Source of the DNA: an uncultured Clostridia bacterium
Lineage (GTDB): Bacteria > Bacillota > Clostridia > Christensenellales > CAG-917
Length of the DNA stretch: 12,940 nt
Assembly: GCA_900554085.1 (NCBI GenBank)
Contig: USGA01000006.1
Coordinates: 1-12,940, forward strand
Reading direction: 5' to 3'
Made by a program: the position numbers and the translations under genes. This document shows positions 1 through 7,641 of the stretch, piece after piece (position 1 is the stretch's first letter; each line of letters begins with the position of its first letter). A model generated the notes under the pieces. That model saw only the letters and a program-made list of their open reading frames with translations. It searched no databases and had not been told where the DNA came from.

Positions 1-3000
1 GCTCTGGTTGATGGGCCCGAAGTTGAGCGACAGTTTGCCCTGCGCGTCGGGGCCGTAGCCCACGCTGAACAATATGACGTCGCGTTCGTCGCCCTGCACA
101 CTCTCGAGGTTCTTGACGAAAAGGGGTTCGTCGCAGTCGTAGGCAACGGCGTCGAGGTTGCATTGGTGAATGGCTTTGGAAAGCGCGTTTTCGATGTAAT
201 TCTGCTGAGCGGTATTGAACGTGACGATTCCGATGCTCTGCGAACGGGTGGCGGGGTCTTTGAGACGCTTGACCACTTCGGCAACGAGGGCGTCGCCCTC
301 TTTCTTGTTGCACTTGCTGCCGCCGCGCTCGTACACGCCGTCCACGTATTCGAACGACACTTTGCTGCTGAGTTCGTTGGGAGAGGGGAACGTGAGCAGC
401 GTATTGTCGTAGTACATTGCGTTGGAGAAAGCGATGAGGCTTTCGTGATTGGAGCGGTAGTGCCACAGCAGGTGGCTTTCGGGCATACCGAGGGCGAGGC
501 AGTCGTCGAGAATGCTCTCGAGGTCTTCCACCTCGTAATGCTCGTCGTCCTTGTAATCGGAACTGAAGAAAGTGGTCGGCGGCAACTGTTTGGGGTCGCC
601 GACGACGATGACGTCTTTGCCGCGCGCAATACTGCCGACCGCCTTGCAGGTGGGCACCTGCGAGGCTTCGTCGAATATGACGAGGTCGAATTTCTCCATA
701 TCGATGTCGAGGAACTGCGACACCGACGTCGGGGACATAAGCATACACGGGCAGCAGGCTTTCAGAATGTTGGGTATCTGCGCGAACAATCCGCGCAGCG
801 TCGTGCCTTTCATACCCGTTTTTTCGGCGCGCATAAGTATGACGCGTTCGAGATTGTGGTCGCCCGTCGTGTCGGCGCGGGGGAGAGAGGCAACGAGTTT
901 GCGGTAGAGTTCCTGTCTCGTCAGGCGTTCGTATTCCTCCGACAGGGCTTTGAATTTGTTTGCGGCCTCCTCGAGGTTAAGCCCCGAGAAGCGGCAAAGC
1001 ACGTCGTCGAGATAAAGTTCGCTCTTTATGAAGTTGTGATAGACGGATTTCTTGAAGCACCTCAGAATGTCGTCCGCCGAAATTTCGCCGACGTTGAGAG
1101 GCTCGAGAATGAATTCGAAGCCGCTCTGGCGGCACTTGCCCACCATTTCCTGATAGCGGCACCAGTTGGGAATGAAGTCGATGTTTTTCTGAACGTTGGT
1201 GACGTATTCTATGCAGGCGTTGAGGTCGTCGCCGCCGACGAATCCGCCCGTTTTGAAAATGGTCGCGAAATCTTTTGCCGCGCGTGCGAGATTGTCGTAT
1301 GCGGCAATGAAGAATTCGACGTAACGGTGCGTGCCGTAGCGCGTGAGGTCTATGCAACTTTCGTTGAAGAGGTTGACGTCGAAATCGGCGTAGAGTTTTT
1401 CCGCGCAGGCGAACAGTTCTTCCATCACCAGCACGCGTGCGTTGACCGCCTCCGTGTCGTTGGAAGTGAGGGCGAACAGACCCGCGAGTTCGTCGCGGCG
1501 GCGGAAGAGCGTGCGGCGCGTTTCCTCGCATTTTGCCAGATATTCGAGGAAGAATCCGCGGTCTTTCTTGTCCAGAGAGGCGGGCAGGCAACGCTTTACC
1601 GCGCGGCTGTAGTTGCCGGTGCGCATAGCCTCCTGCACCTCTTCGAGAGGCACTTCGTAGGGATAGGCTCCGTAGCGCGAAGCGTACTCCTGCGACAGAA
1701 TGGCGAATTTCTTGTACGCCTCGCGGAAAGAATCGAGCATTCCCTTGGGGTTCTGCACTATTTTGCAGTGCGAGAAATACTCGCGCACGCAATCCTCTTT
1801 GAAGAGGGTGCATATTCTGTACAGGGCGTCGATTTTGGTTCGCGTGAGGGCAACCGTCCGCATATTGAACAGCGGCAACAGATTGCGGGCGTACTGCCTG
1901 AGATGACGGAGTTCTATCAGATAGATTTCGAGAATGGATTCTCCGTCCCTGCGCCAACGGTCGTTGTAGTCGAACATTCCGATGTGACGGAAAGGCGATT
2001 TCTCTATGTCGCCGCACTCTTTTGCGCGCAGGGAAAGTTCGGTCAGCACTTCGAGATAGTTGTTGAAAGAACTTTCCGTCAGTTTTTCGTAGAATATGCT
2101 GTCAATGTTCAGGCAGTCGGGCGCGTCCTCGTTCTCGAAATAATTGAGAATAGCCTCGTAGAGGGAGAATCCCAGATAGCGCTTGCGGTGCAGGGCGGAC
2201 AATTCCTTTTCCAGTTTTTCGAGGGGTATCGCGATTTCCTGAGCCTTTTCTTCGAGGTCCTGTTCCGTCGTGGTTTCGGCGAGCGACAGTGTGTTGATAA
2301 TGTGGCTGAGCACCGTCGTTTTGTTGGCTTTGTTGGAGTGCAGTTCCAGGCAGAAATCCCCGAGCCCGATGTTTTGCAGTCGTCTGTGGACGACGGACAA
2401 CGCCGCCATTTTTTCCGCGACGAAAAGCACTCTGCGCCCGCGCACGATGTTGTTGGCTATTATGTTGGTTATGGTCTGCGATTTGCCCGTTCCCGGAGGT
2501 CCGTGAAGCACGAAACTTTTGGAGAGACTGTCGTAAATGGCAGAGTACTGCGACGAGTCTGCGGAAATGGGCAGATACATCTTGTTTTCGCCTACGTACG
2601 CCTCGTCGCTGCTCCTGTCCGAGAGGTCGAAAGCGTCGCCCGACAGTTCCAGGCGGTTGTTGATGAGCGAACGGATTATCGGGTGTTCGCGGAAACGGTC
2701 GGATTTGTAGCGTACGTCGTGCCACAGCAGATAGTTGGCAAAGGACAGGCTGGCAAGGAAAACGTTGTTGTAGACGTCCCAACCCTTGAAACGCACGGTT
2801 TCGCGCTTTATGCGGGCGAGCACCGACAGCACTGCCTGCGGCGAGTCGAGGGCGACGGTGGCAAGACCGCGCATATCGAGGTCGAACTCCTGATACAGGA
2901 ATTCGAGCAGGGTGCTGTTGACGCGCAGGTCGTCGGTGTTGACGTCAATTGTGTATACGGGAGCCGCCACGCCTTTTTTGGTGATTGTGACGGGGTAGAG

Positions 3001-4542
3001 GAACAGGGGCGCGAACTTGTCTTCCGTCATATCCTTTTCCGACCACTTGAGGAATCCCGCCGCAAGGTAGAGCGTAAGCGTGCCGGTCTCTTCGCGAATG
3101 GATTTTTCCTTGCGGAAGAGGCGGAGAAGAGTGCTCTCGTGCTCGCGCATATCGTAAACGGTGCGCAACCGCTTGTTCTTGTACTCGTACAGTATGTAAT
3201 CCGCAAAGGGTTTCAGAAACGCCGTGCGCTCGAAGCCGTCGGACATTTTCTCGAGGCTTTCCGCGTTTTCCCTGGGCTTGTTCTCGAGGGTAAAGGATTT
3301 GATTTCGCCGACGCTTTCGATAAAGTCCTCAAGAGAGGGCACCAGCAGTTTTACCGCCGTCTGCGACACCTTGAAGTTGAGCAGCGAGTTGCGCATATCC
3401 ATATCGAGCAACCTGCGCTCCCACTGCGTTACTCGGCTTATTTCCTTTTCGCCGCCGATTTCGCCGCCGTATTCCTTGAGTTGTTTGGGGGCGAGGTCGG
3501 TGTAGTAGTCCTTGCTTTGCCTGAGGTCGTAGCCGCCTTCCCCGCGCACTCTCTCGGGCAACGGGAAGATGTGCATAATACGGGCGCGCTTGACGTCGAC
3601 GATAAAGTCCACGGACGCGTCTTTCTTTATGGAAGCCTGCGCGCTTTTTTCGGCTTTCTCGAAAGCGATTCCGCCGAGCAGGTCGTCCATCATCACGAGA
3701 CTGAGGTCGCTCACCCCGCGCTCGGATTTTTTGCGGAGCATATCCGCGTCGTCACCTATGAGGTTGGGCAGGCATTCGTTCACGAGGAAACACCCCGCGT
3801 ACCACTTGCCGTTTATCATAGCGATTATGGCGTTTTGTCCGTTGGCTTCCACGAGAGCGGCGAGCATAAGCGCCACTTCGAGAGGCGAAGCGATTTTGGA
3901 TATCAGAGTTTCGCGGTGGTCGGAGATTATCGCCACGTCGGCGTCCTTTCTGATTTCCGCCGCGGTGAACTTCTGGTCGGCGAGCACGCTGTAACAGGCG
4001 GCAAAGAAATTGCGCACGTTGTTGCGTGTGCCCGAGTAGCCCGTGCAGGAGGAAAGCCCCCAACTTTCGACTTTGCGTCCCGCAAGATTAAGCAGTTTGT
4101 TGAGTTCGGCGGTGCGCCTGACGAAAGCGGCGAGACACCCGGGGTCTTCCACGAAATTGCAGGCGTTGAAGGGCAGCAGTTGCACGGGAAATTTCTGCTC
4201 GGCAACGACGTTGTCGTTCCCGTCCGTGACCTGCATATGAATTTCGCCCTCTTCGGTCTTGTCCAGCCCGACGAGAAAGAGGGGAGACAGTTGCACGTCC
4301 GCCTCGAATTTCGCCGTGGTACGGCGGGGCAGCCTTATGTCGGTTATCTCCGTGGGCAACAGAAATGCGGGAGAAGAACCGATTTTTATCTTGATGTTCT
4401 CCCTGTCCTCTTCGGAGGAATTCTTGACGTAAAGCCTTTTAACGGGCGGAACGTTGTTCTGCAAATGGAAATAGCCGATAACCTTGGCGCAACTGGCGGT
4501 GATTTCGGCAAAACTTTTTTCGTTGAGGTTGTCCTGTGCCAT
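1..4542 (-). CDS. DUF4011-type superfamily 1 helicase, C-terminus cut by the window edge
   Basis: A very large SF1 (Upf1/AAA_11-AAA_12-like) helicase; 1514 residues are visible and the frame is open at base 1. The start is ATG at 4542, with AGGAG 5 nt upstream. Residues 1-370 are an N-terminal region I do not recognise. From W374 comes the DUF4011 signature (WERRLLDMDMRNSLLNF). Walker A is GPPGTGKSQT at 681-690, Walker B DEASQ at 1291-1295, motif III GDPKQLPPT at 1315-1323, and a QGDERD motif at about 1483-1488. The last residues, NFGPINQS, are the usual lead into the GGERRLNVAITRA-type motif, so the rest of RecA domain 2 and any C-terminal domain lie outside. About 600 residues separate motifs I and II. 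It is preceded by its own promoter, so it is probably not part of the CHR operon. DNA or RNA unwinding is expected; the biological role is unknown. Some relatives carry a C-terminal nuclease and act in phage defence. Confidence 0.9.
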   Translation of the reverse strand, partial: MAQDNLNEKSFAEITASCAKVIGYFHLQNNVPPVKRLYVKNSSEEDRENIKIKIGSSPAFLLPTEITDIRLPRRTTAKFEADVQLSPLFLVGLDKTEEGEIHMQVTDGNDNVVAEQKFPVQLLPFNACNFVEDPGCLAAFVRRTAELNKLLNLAGRKVESWGLSSCTGYSGTRNNVRNFFAACYSVLADQKFTAAEIRKDADVAIISDHRETLISKIASPLEVALMLAALVEANGQNAIIAMINGKWYAGCFLVNECLPNLIGDDADMLRKKSERGVSDLSLVMMDDLLGGIAFEKAEKSAQASIKKDASVDFIVDVKRARIMHIFPLPERVRGEGGYDLRQSKDYYTDLAPKQLKEYGGEIGGEKEISRVTQWERRLLDMDMRNSLLNFKVSQTAVKLLVPSLEDFIESVGEIKSFTLENKPRENAESLEKMSDGFERTAFLKPFADYILYEYKNKRLRTVYDMREHESTLLRLFRKEKSIREETGTLTLYLAAGFLKWSEKDMTEDKFAPLFLYPVTITKKGVAAPVYTIDVNTDDLRVNSTLLEFLYQEFDLDMRGLATVALDSPQAVLSVLARIKRETVRFKGWDVYNNVFLASLSFANYLLWHDVRYKSDRFREHPIIRSLINNRLELSGDAFDLSDRSSDEAYVGENKMYLPISADSSQYSAIYDSLSKSFVLHGPPGTGKSQTITNIIANNIVRGRRVLFVAEKMAALSVVHRRLQNIGLGDFCLELHSNKANKTTVLSHIINTLSLAETTTEQDLEEKAQEIAIPLEKLEKELSALHRKRYLGFSLYEAILNYFENEDAPDCLNIDSIFYEKLTESSFNNYLEVLTELSLRAKECGDIEKSPFRHIGMFDYNDRWRRDGESILEIYLIELRHLRQYARNLLPLFNMRTVALTRTKIDALYRICTLFKEDCVREYFSHCKIVQNPKGMLDSFREAYKKFAILSQEYASRYGAYPYEVPLEEVQEAMRTGNYSRAVKRCLPASLDKKDRGFFLEYLAKCEETRRTLFRRRDELAGLFALTSNDTEAVNARVLVMEELFACAEKLYADFDVNLFNESCIDLTRYGTHRYVEFFIAAYDNLARAAKDFATIFKTGGFVGGDDLNACIEYVTNVQKNIDFIPNWCRYQEMVGKCRQSGFEFILEPLNVGEISADDILRCFKKSVYHNFIKSELYLDDVLCRFSGLNLEEAANKFKALSEEYERLTRQELYRKLVASLPRADTTGDHNLERVILMRAEKTGMKGTTLRGLFAQIPNILKACCPCMLMSPTSVSQFLDIDMEKFDLVIFDEASQVPTCKAVGSIARGKDVIVVGDPKQLPPTTFFSSDYKDDEHYEVEDLESILDDCLALGMPESHLLWHYRSNHESLIAFSNAMYYDNTLLTFPSPNELSSKVSFEYVDGVYERGGSKCNKKEGDALVAEVVKRLKDPATRSQSIGIVTFNTAQQNYIENALSKAIHQCNLDAVAYDCDEPLFVKNLESVQGDERDVILFSVGYGPDAQGKLSLNFGPINQS

Positions 4543-4565
4543 AGTGACTCCTTCCTTACCCGCAA

Positions 4566-4594
4566 ATGATATCACGATTGACGTTCGATATCAA
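4566..4594 (-). promoter_or_regulatory. Sigma-A promoter of the helicase gene
   Basis: Reading the minus strand, the -35 TTGATA (4589-4594) and the -10 TATCAT (4566-4571) are separated by exactly 17 nt. This predicts transcription starting near 4559 and a leader of about 17 nt that just holds the ribosome-binding site. The -35 and -10 lie inside a 7-bp inverted repeat, TGATATC (4567-4573) and GATATCA (4587-4593). Confidence 0.65.
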
Positions 4595-4751
4595 GCGCGC
4601 GAGAGCGCCCGCACGCACGACGGGTGCGGAATATACAGGCGCATATCGGCGCAAATGGCGTTTTATTCTGCTAAACAGGAATATAAAGTTGCGTTATGCG
4701 CAATACGTTCCGTGCCAAAAATAAATGATACGACAAACGGACCGCGGAACA

Positions 4752-5333
4752 CTATACGGGAATGAAACCGTACAGCAGAACTCCCGCAACTGCGGATATA
4801 ACGATGAGAAGTATGGGCGGGATGCGTTTTCCTTTGATTTTCACGAACGCCAGCACCGTTATTGCGGCGAAAAGTCCGAGTCCTATGGGGTCGAACGTAA
4901 ACGACGCGCCGTCGAACAGCCCGTCCATTCCGAAGAGTACGAGAATGCCTACGGTTATGACGACGGAGAGGAGCAGTCCGCTCACGGCACCGCTTACACT
5001 GTCGAACACTTCCTGCACCACGGGCACGTTCATATAACGCGAGAAGAATTTCGCGACGATTATTATGATAATCAAAGAGGGCAGCACCACGCCGAGTGTT
5101 GCGCACACGGCGCCGAGCACGCCCGCCCTTTCCACGCCCGTATAAGTGGCTATATTGATGGCGAAGGGCCCCGGAGTGCTTTCCGCTATGCCTATGAAAT
5201 CTATGAGCACCTGCTGGTCAATCCAGCCGTGCGCGGACACCTCGCTCATTATGAGAGGTATCATAGCGTGTCCGCCGCCTATCGTGAACAGCCCTATTTT
5301 GAAGAATGTCCAGAGGAGTTCGAGGTAAATCAT
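4752..5333 (-). CDS. Chromate transporter (CHR) family protein, short-chain, second of a pair
   Basis: A 193-residue integral membrane protein of the CHR family, one half of a short-chain CHR pair. CHR proteins export chromate in the characterised cases; the substrate of pairs in anaerobes is generally unproven. The family hallmarks are visible: FTIGGGHAM at 16-24 and AESTPGP at 50-56, followed by FAINIATYTG. Several hydrophobic segments follow, including a strongly hydrophobic run LIIIIIVAKFF near 87-97. The start ATG overlaps the stop of the upstream partner by 4 nt (ATGA), and an AGGAGG-like site lies within the partner's last codons, so the two are translationally coupled and probably form a heterodimer. 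The protein ends right after a membrane segment (GFIPV), with no tail. No convincing terminator follows before the helicase promoter. Confidence 0.9.
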   Translation of the reverse strand: MIYLELLWTFFKIGLFTIGGGHAMIPLIMSEVSAHGWIDQQVLIDFIGIAESTPGPFAINIATYTGVERAGVLGAVCATLGVVLPSLIIIIIVAKFFSRYMNVPVVQEVFDSVSGAVSGLLLSVVITVGILVLFGMDGLFDGASFTFDPIGLGLFAAITVLAFVKIKGKRIPPILLIVISAVAGVLLYGFIPV

Positions 5334-6172
5334 TTTCCGCCCTCCTCTTTATCCGCGTCGGTTGCGGAAGAGGAATTCTCGGCAACCTCCTCTGTGCGAT
5401 TTTCGTCCGCCGATATGTTTCCGTCGCCGTTATCGGGCGGGACGACGTCGCCGTCACCCGAAAGGAGTTCTACGTCGGCGTTTGCCGCCGCTTGCTCTTC
5501 GGGCGAAAGCATATTCACGGCGAGCATATCCTCGGGGCAGGGCGCACTTTCGCCGCCGCGGGAATATTCCCCCGCCGTTTTTTCGCATTTGCGCACGAAT
5601 TTCCTGTAACGAATTGAATGGGAAACAATCACTTCGATTATCGAGATGCCTATCGCTCCCAACATAAGGTATATGACGCTTATGTCCGTGAACAGCGCAA
5701 GACAGAACATCGCCGCCATAAGCACGTAGGCGATGACCTTGCGTTTCGTGTTCTTGACGAAACTCACCGCGCCGCGCACTATGAGCACCAGCGCACCTAT
5801 CCTTATACCGCGGAAAAGATATCCCACCCACTCGTTCTCGCGCACTATGTCTATGATGTACGACAGCCCGAGAATCACGAGAAACGAGGGGAGCACTACG
5901 CCGAGAGTGGTGAATATTCCTCCGAAAACTCCCGCCCGCTTCGTGCCTATGAACGTCGCTATGTTTATGGAAATGGCCCCGGGAGTGCTTTCCGCAATTG
6001 CAAAGACGTCGAGCAATTCGTCGTGAGTGAGCCACTTGTGTTTGTCCACCACCTCGTGTTCTATCATCGAGAGCATAGCGTACCCGCCGCCGAAAGAAAA
6101 CAGCCCTATCTTGAAAAATACGGCAAACATTCTGAGGCTGTCCTTGAGTGCGGTGATGAACTTTTGTTTCAT
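5330..6172 (-). CDS. Chromate transporter (CHR) family protein with a long acidic C-terminal tail, first of a pair
   Basis: A 280-residue CHR-family membrane protein, partner of the overlapping downstream gene. The N-terminal 186 residues form the usual short-chain CHR domain: GLFSFGGGYAM at 23-33, AESTPG at 60-65, then ISINIATFIG, and four or more hydrophobic segments up to about 186. The rest (about 187-280) is unusual. A short basic stretch (RYRKFVRK) is followed by about 80 polar, acidic, low-complexity residues rich in E, D, A, S and N. Typical family members stop near 190. The start is fixed: an in-frame TAA lies four codons upstream of the ATG. No Shine-Dalgarno is present, and a perfect TATAAT lies only about 9 nt before the ATG, so the mRNA is probably leaderless. 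Chromate efflux is the default inference; another anion is possible. Confidence 0.9.
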   Translation of the reverse strand: MKQKFITALKDSLRMFAVFFKIGLFSFGGGYAMLSMIEHEVVDKHKWLTHDELLDVFAIAESTPGAISINIATFIGTKRAGVFGGIFTTLGVVLPSFLVILGLSYIIDIVRENEWVGYLFRGIRIGALVLIVRGAVSFVKNTKRKVIAYVLMAAMFCLALFTDISVIYLMLGAIGISIIEVIVSHSIRYRKFVRKCEKTAGEYSRGGESAPCPEDMLAVNMLSPEEQAAANADVELLSGDGDVVPPDNGDGNISADENRTEEVAENSSSATDADKEEGGK

Positions 6173-6180
6173 ACTTCGGA

Positions 6181-6209
6181 ATTATATTACAAAAAGGCGA
6201 AAATATAAA
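6181..6209 (-). promoter_or_regulatory. Promoter of the CHR gene pair, giving a leaderless mRNA
   Basis: On the minus strand a perfect -10 TATAAT (6181-6186) follows a weaker -35 TTTATA (6204-6209) at a 17-nt spacing. The expected start of transcription, about 6174, is 2 nt before the ATG at 6172. This fits the absence of any ribosome-binding site before that gene. Confidence 0.55.
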
Positions 6210-6330
6210 GTGCTGGAGCACAAAAGGCGTAAAACGCGACCGCAACGGCTTATTCCGTCCCTGTTAGACGATAGACTGAGAAGAGGACGGGGCAGTCGGC
6301 GGAAATTACTGCGGCACGGGAAGAGAGTTG

Positions 6331-6365
6331 CGGAAAACGGAAAAAGAGCGGATAACCGCTCTTTT
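6331..6365 (-). terminator. Rho-independent terminator after the ferredoxin gene
   Basis: A perfect 10-bp stem, AAAAGAGCGG (6342-6351) with CCGCTCTTTT (6356-6365), has a 4-nt loop. In the minus-strand transcript it ends in a U-rich run (T5, then CCGTTTT). It lies 26 bases beyond the ferredoxin stop codon. The hairpin is nearly symmetric, so some activity in the other direction is possible. Confidence 0.8.
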
Positions 6366-6390
6366 CCGTCGTATTTCTCTTTTCTGTTGA

Positions 6391-6561
6391 TTACGCTTCG
6401 GAAATCGCGCCGACGGGGCATCCGTCTTCGCAAGCGCCGCAATCGATGCACTCGTTCGCGTCAACGACAAACTTGCCGTCGCCTTCGGAAATGGCTCCGA
6501 CGGGGCAGGTGTCTGCGCAAGCGCCGCAGGAAATGCATTCGTCACTGATAACTCTTGCCAT
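6391..6561 (-). CDS. Ferredoxin, 2[4Fe-4S], clostridial type
   Basis: A 56-residue low-potential electron carrier of the cytoplasm, of the length usual for clostridial ferredoxins. Two CxxCxxCxxxCP motifs are intact: C9, C12, C15, C19 and C38, C41, C44, C48. They bind two cubane clusters. The two halves are near repeats of each other (CISCGACADTCPVGAIS and CIDCGACEDGCPVGAIS), reflecting the ancient duplication. The start at 6561 is set by AAAGGAG 7 nt upstream; a longer upstream frame exists but lacks homology and crosses the promoter. The gene stands alone, with its own promoter at 6605-6633 and a terminator downstream. It probably serves general ferredoxin-dependent oxidoreductases rather than a neighbour. 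Confidence 0.95.
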   Translation of the reverse strand: MARVISDECISCGACADTCPVGAISEGDGKFVVDANECIDCGACEDGCPVGAISEA

Positions 6562-6604
6562 CTTGGTTCTCCTTTCGACTGTATTTCCCTTATCGGGCGA
6601 TTGA

Positions 6605-6633
6605 ATTGTACCACGGGCGGCGAGGGCGCGCAA
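6605..6633 (-). promoter_or_regulatory. Promoter of the ferredoxin gene
   Basis: On the minus strand, TTGCGC (6628-6633) and TACAAT (6605-6610) are 17 nt apart. The -10 matches consensus in 5 of 6 bases, the -35 in only 3 of 6. Transcription would start near 6598, giving a leader of about 37 nt that contains the AAAGGAG site. Confidence 0.5.
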
Positions 6634-6694
6634 GAGGAAAAGGCTTTTGCGGGCAAAAGTTCGCATACCCGAACCGTAGCCGTCTTGCGGTTGC

Positions 6695-6730
6695 GAAAAG
6701 GCAAAAGAAACGCGCCGCAAGAGCGGCGCG
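6695..6730 (-). terminator. Rho-independent terminator of the tmk-holB-ricT operon
   Basis: A GC-only 8-bp stem, CGCGCCGC (6711-6718) paired with GCGGCGCG (6723-6730), has a 4-nt loop. On the minus strand it is followed by TTTCTTTTGCCTTTT. It lies 53 bases beyond the ricT stop codon and before the ferredoxin promoter. Confidence 0.75.
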
Positions 6731-6783
6731 CAACGTGTGCAAATGCGATGCTTCCGTCGTTACCGGGCGACGTTCGGCGGGAA

Positions 6784-7641
6784 TTATTCGCCGTCGTCCT
6801 CGTCGTCCAGTTCCGCGGCGGACTGGCGTTGACCTATCTTCAGTTCCTCGAGGGCGTAGGTCTTGACCTCGAAACTGCCGTCTTTTGCCATAACGCGCAC
6901 GCGGGTGGTCTTGCGGAGCAGGTCGTTGGATTCCACCGTGCCTTCCCCGTCTTTCGTGCGCACCTTACTGCCGACCTTTGGCATTTGCTTGAAGGCTTCG
7001 CTGTAATATTCGTTTTCGTATTTCAGACAGCACATCAACCTGCCGCATACGCCGCTTATTTTCTGCGGATTGAGCGAAAGTCCCTGTATTTTAGCCATTT
7101 TTATGGATACTTTTTCGAAGTCGGGCAGGTGAGTGGAGCAACAGCACGGGCGACCGCAGGGCGCAAGGGCGCCGCGCATTTTGGCGTCGTCGCGTTCGTA
7201 TATCTGGCGCAGTTCGATGCGCACCCTGAACACGGCGGCAAGCGCGCGCACCAGTTCGCGGAAATCGACCCTGCCCGCGGCGGTGAAGTAGAATATCAGT
7301 TTGCTGCGGTCGAAAGTGTATTCGGCGTCCACCACTTTCATATCCAGCCCCATATCCTCGGCTTTGCGTCGGATTACGGCGAGGGCGTCCGCGCGGTCGG
7401 CAAGATTCTTTTCTTCCTGCGCTTCGTCTTCCTCGGTCGCCTTGCGCAGCACGGGTTTGAGCGGCGGGACGATTTCCTTTTCGGGCACGTCGCGGTTGGA
7501 CAGAACCACGGTGGCGAATTCCAGCCCCCGTCCCGTTTCCACTATAACGTGGTCGTTCTCTTTGAATTCCGTGCCCGCGGGGTCGAAGTAATACACTTTA
7601 CCCGTGCCGCCGCGGAACTTGATTCCAACAATTATCGGCAT
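6784..7641 (-). CDS. ricT: RicT/YaaT PSP1-domain protein
   Basis: A 285-residue PSP1-domain protein, ortholog-like to B. subtilis RicT (YaaT). There it forms a complex with RicA (YmcA) and RicF (YlbF) that carries Fe-S clusters and promotes RNase Y-dependent mRNA maturation. The cysteine clusters expected of a full-length RicT are present: CGRPCCC at 162-168 and CGRLMCC at 199-205, giving seven candidate ligands. The N-terminal part (1-60) is the PSP1 beta region (GIKFRGGTGKVYYFDP), and the C-terminus is acidic (LDDEDDGE). The gene overlaps holB by 10 nt, with GGAGGTC inside the holB end as ribosome-binding site, so the two are translationally coupled. Gene order resembles tmk-yaaQ-yaaR-holB-yaaT of Bacillus, but yaaQ and yaaR are missing. 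Partners RicA and RicF are not in the window. Confidence 0.92.
   Translation of the reverse strand: MPIIVGIKFRGGTGKVYYFDPAGTEFKENDHVIVETGRGLEFATVVLSNRDVPEKEIVPPLKPVLRKATEEDEAQEEKNLADRADALAVIRRKAEDMGLDMKVVDAEYTFDRSKLIFYFTAAGRVDFRELVRALAAVFRVRIELRQIYERDDAKMRGALAPCGRPCCCSTHLPDFEKVSIKMAKIQGLSLNPQKISGVCGRLMCCLKYENEYYSEAFKQMPKVGSKVRTKDGEGTVESNDLLRKTTRVRVMAKDGSFEVKTYALEELKIGQRQSAAELDDEDDGE

Noticed and set aside
163..4569. A 1468-codon plus-strand open frame starting at an ATG
   Set aside because: It is the codon-aligned complement of the helicase, which has clear motifs. Its translation shows no known domain, and its length is explained by avoidance of TTA, CTA and TCA codons on the minus strand.
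4689..4703. A hairpin TTGCG/CGCAA after the CHR genes
   Set aside because: The stem is only 5 bp and the following sequence is a poor U-tract. I do not call a terminator here, so read-through into the helicase region is possible.
6173..6330. Possible small RNA or tRNA in the ferredoxin-CHR gap
   Set aside because: I could not fold a tRNA cloverleaf or other known RNA; the only clear elements are the ferredoxin terminator and the CHR promoter.
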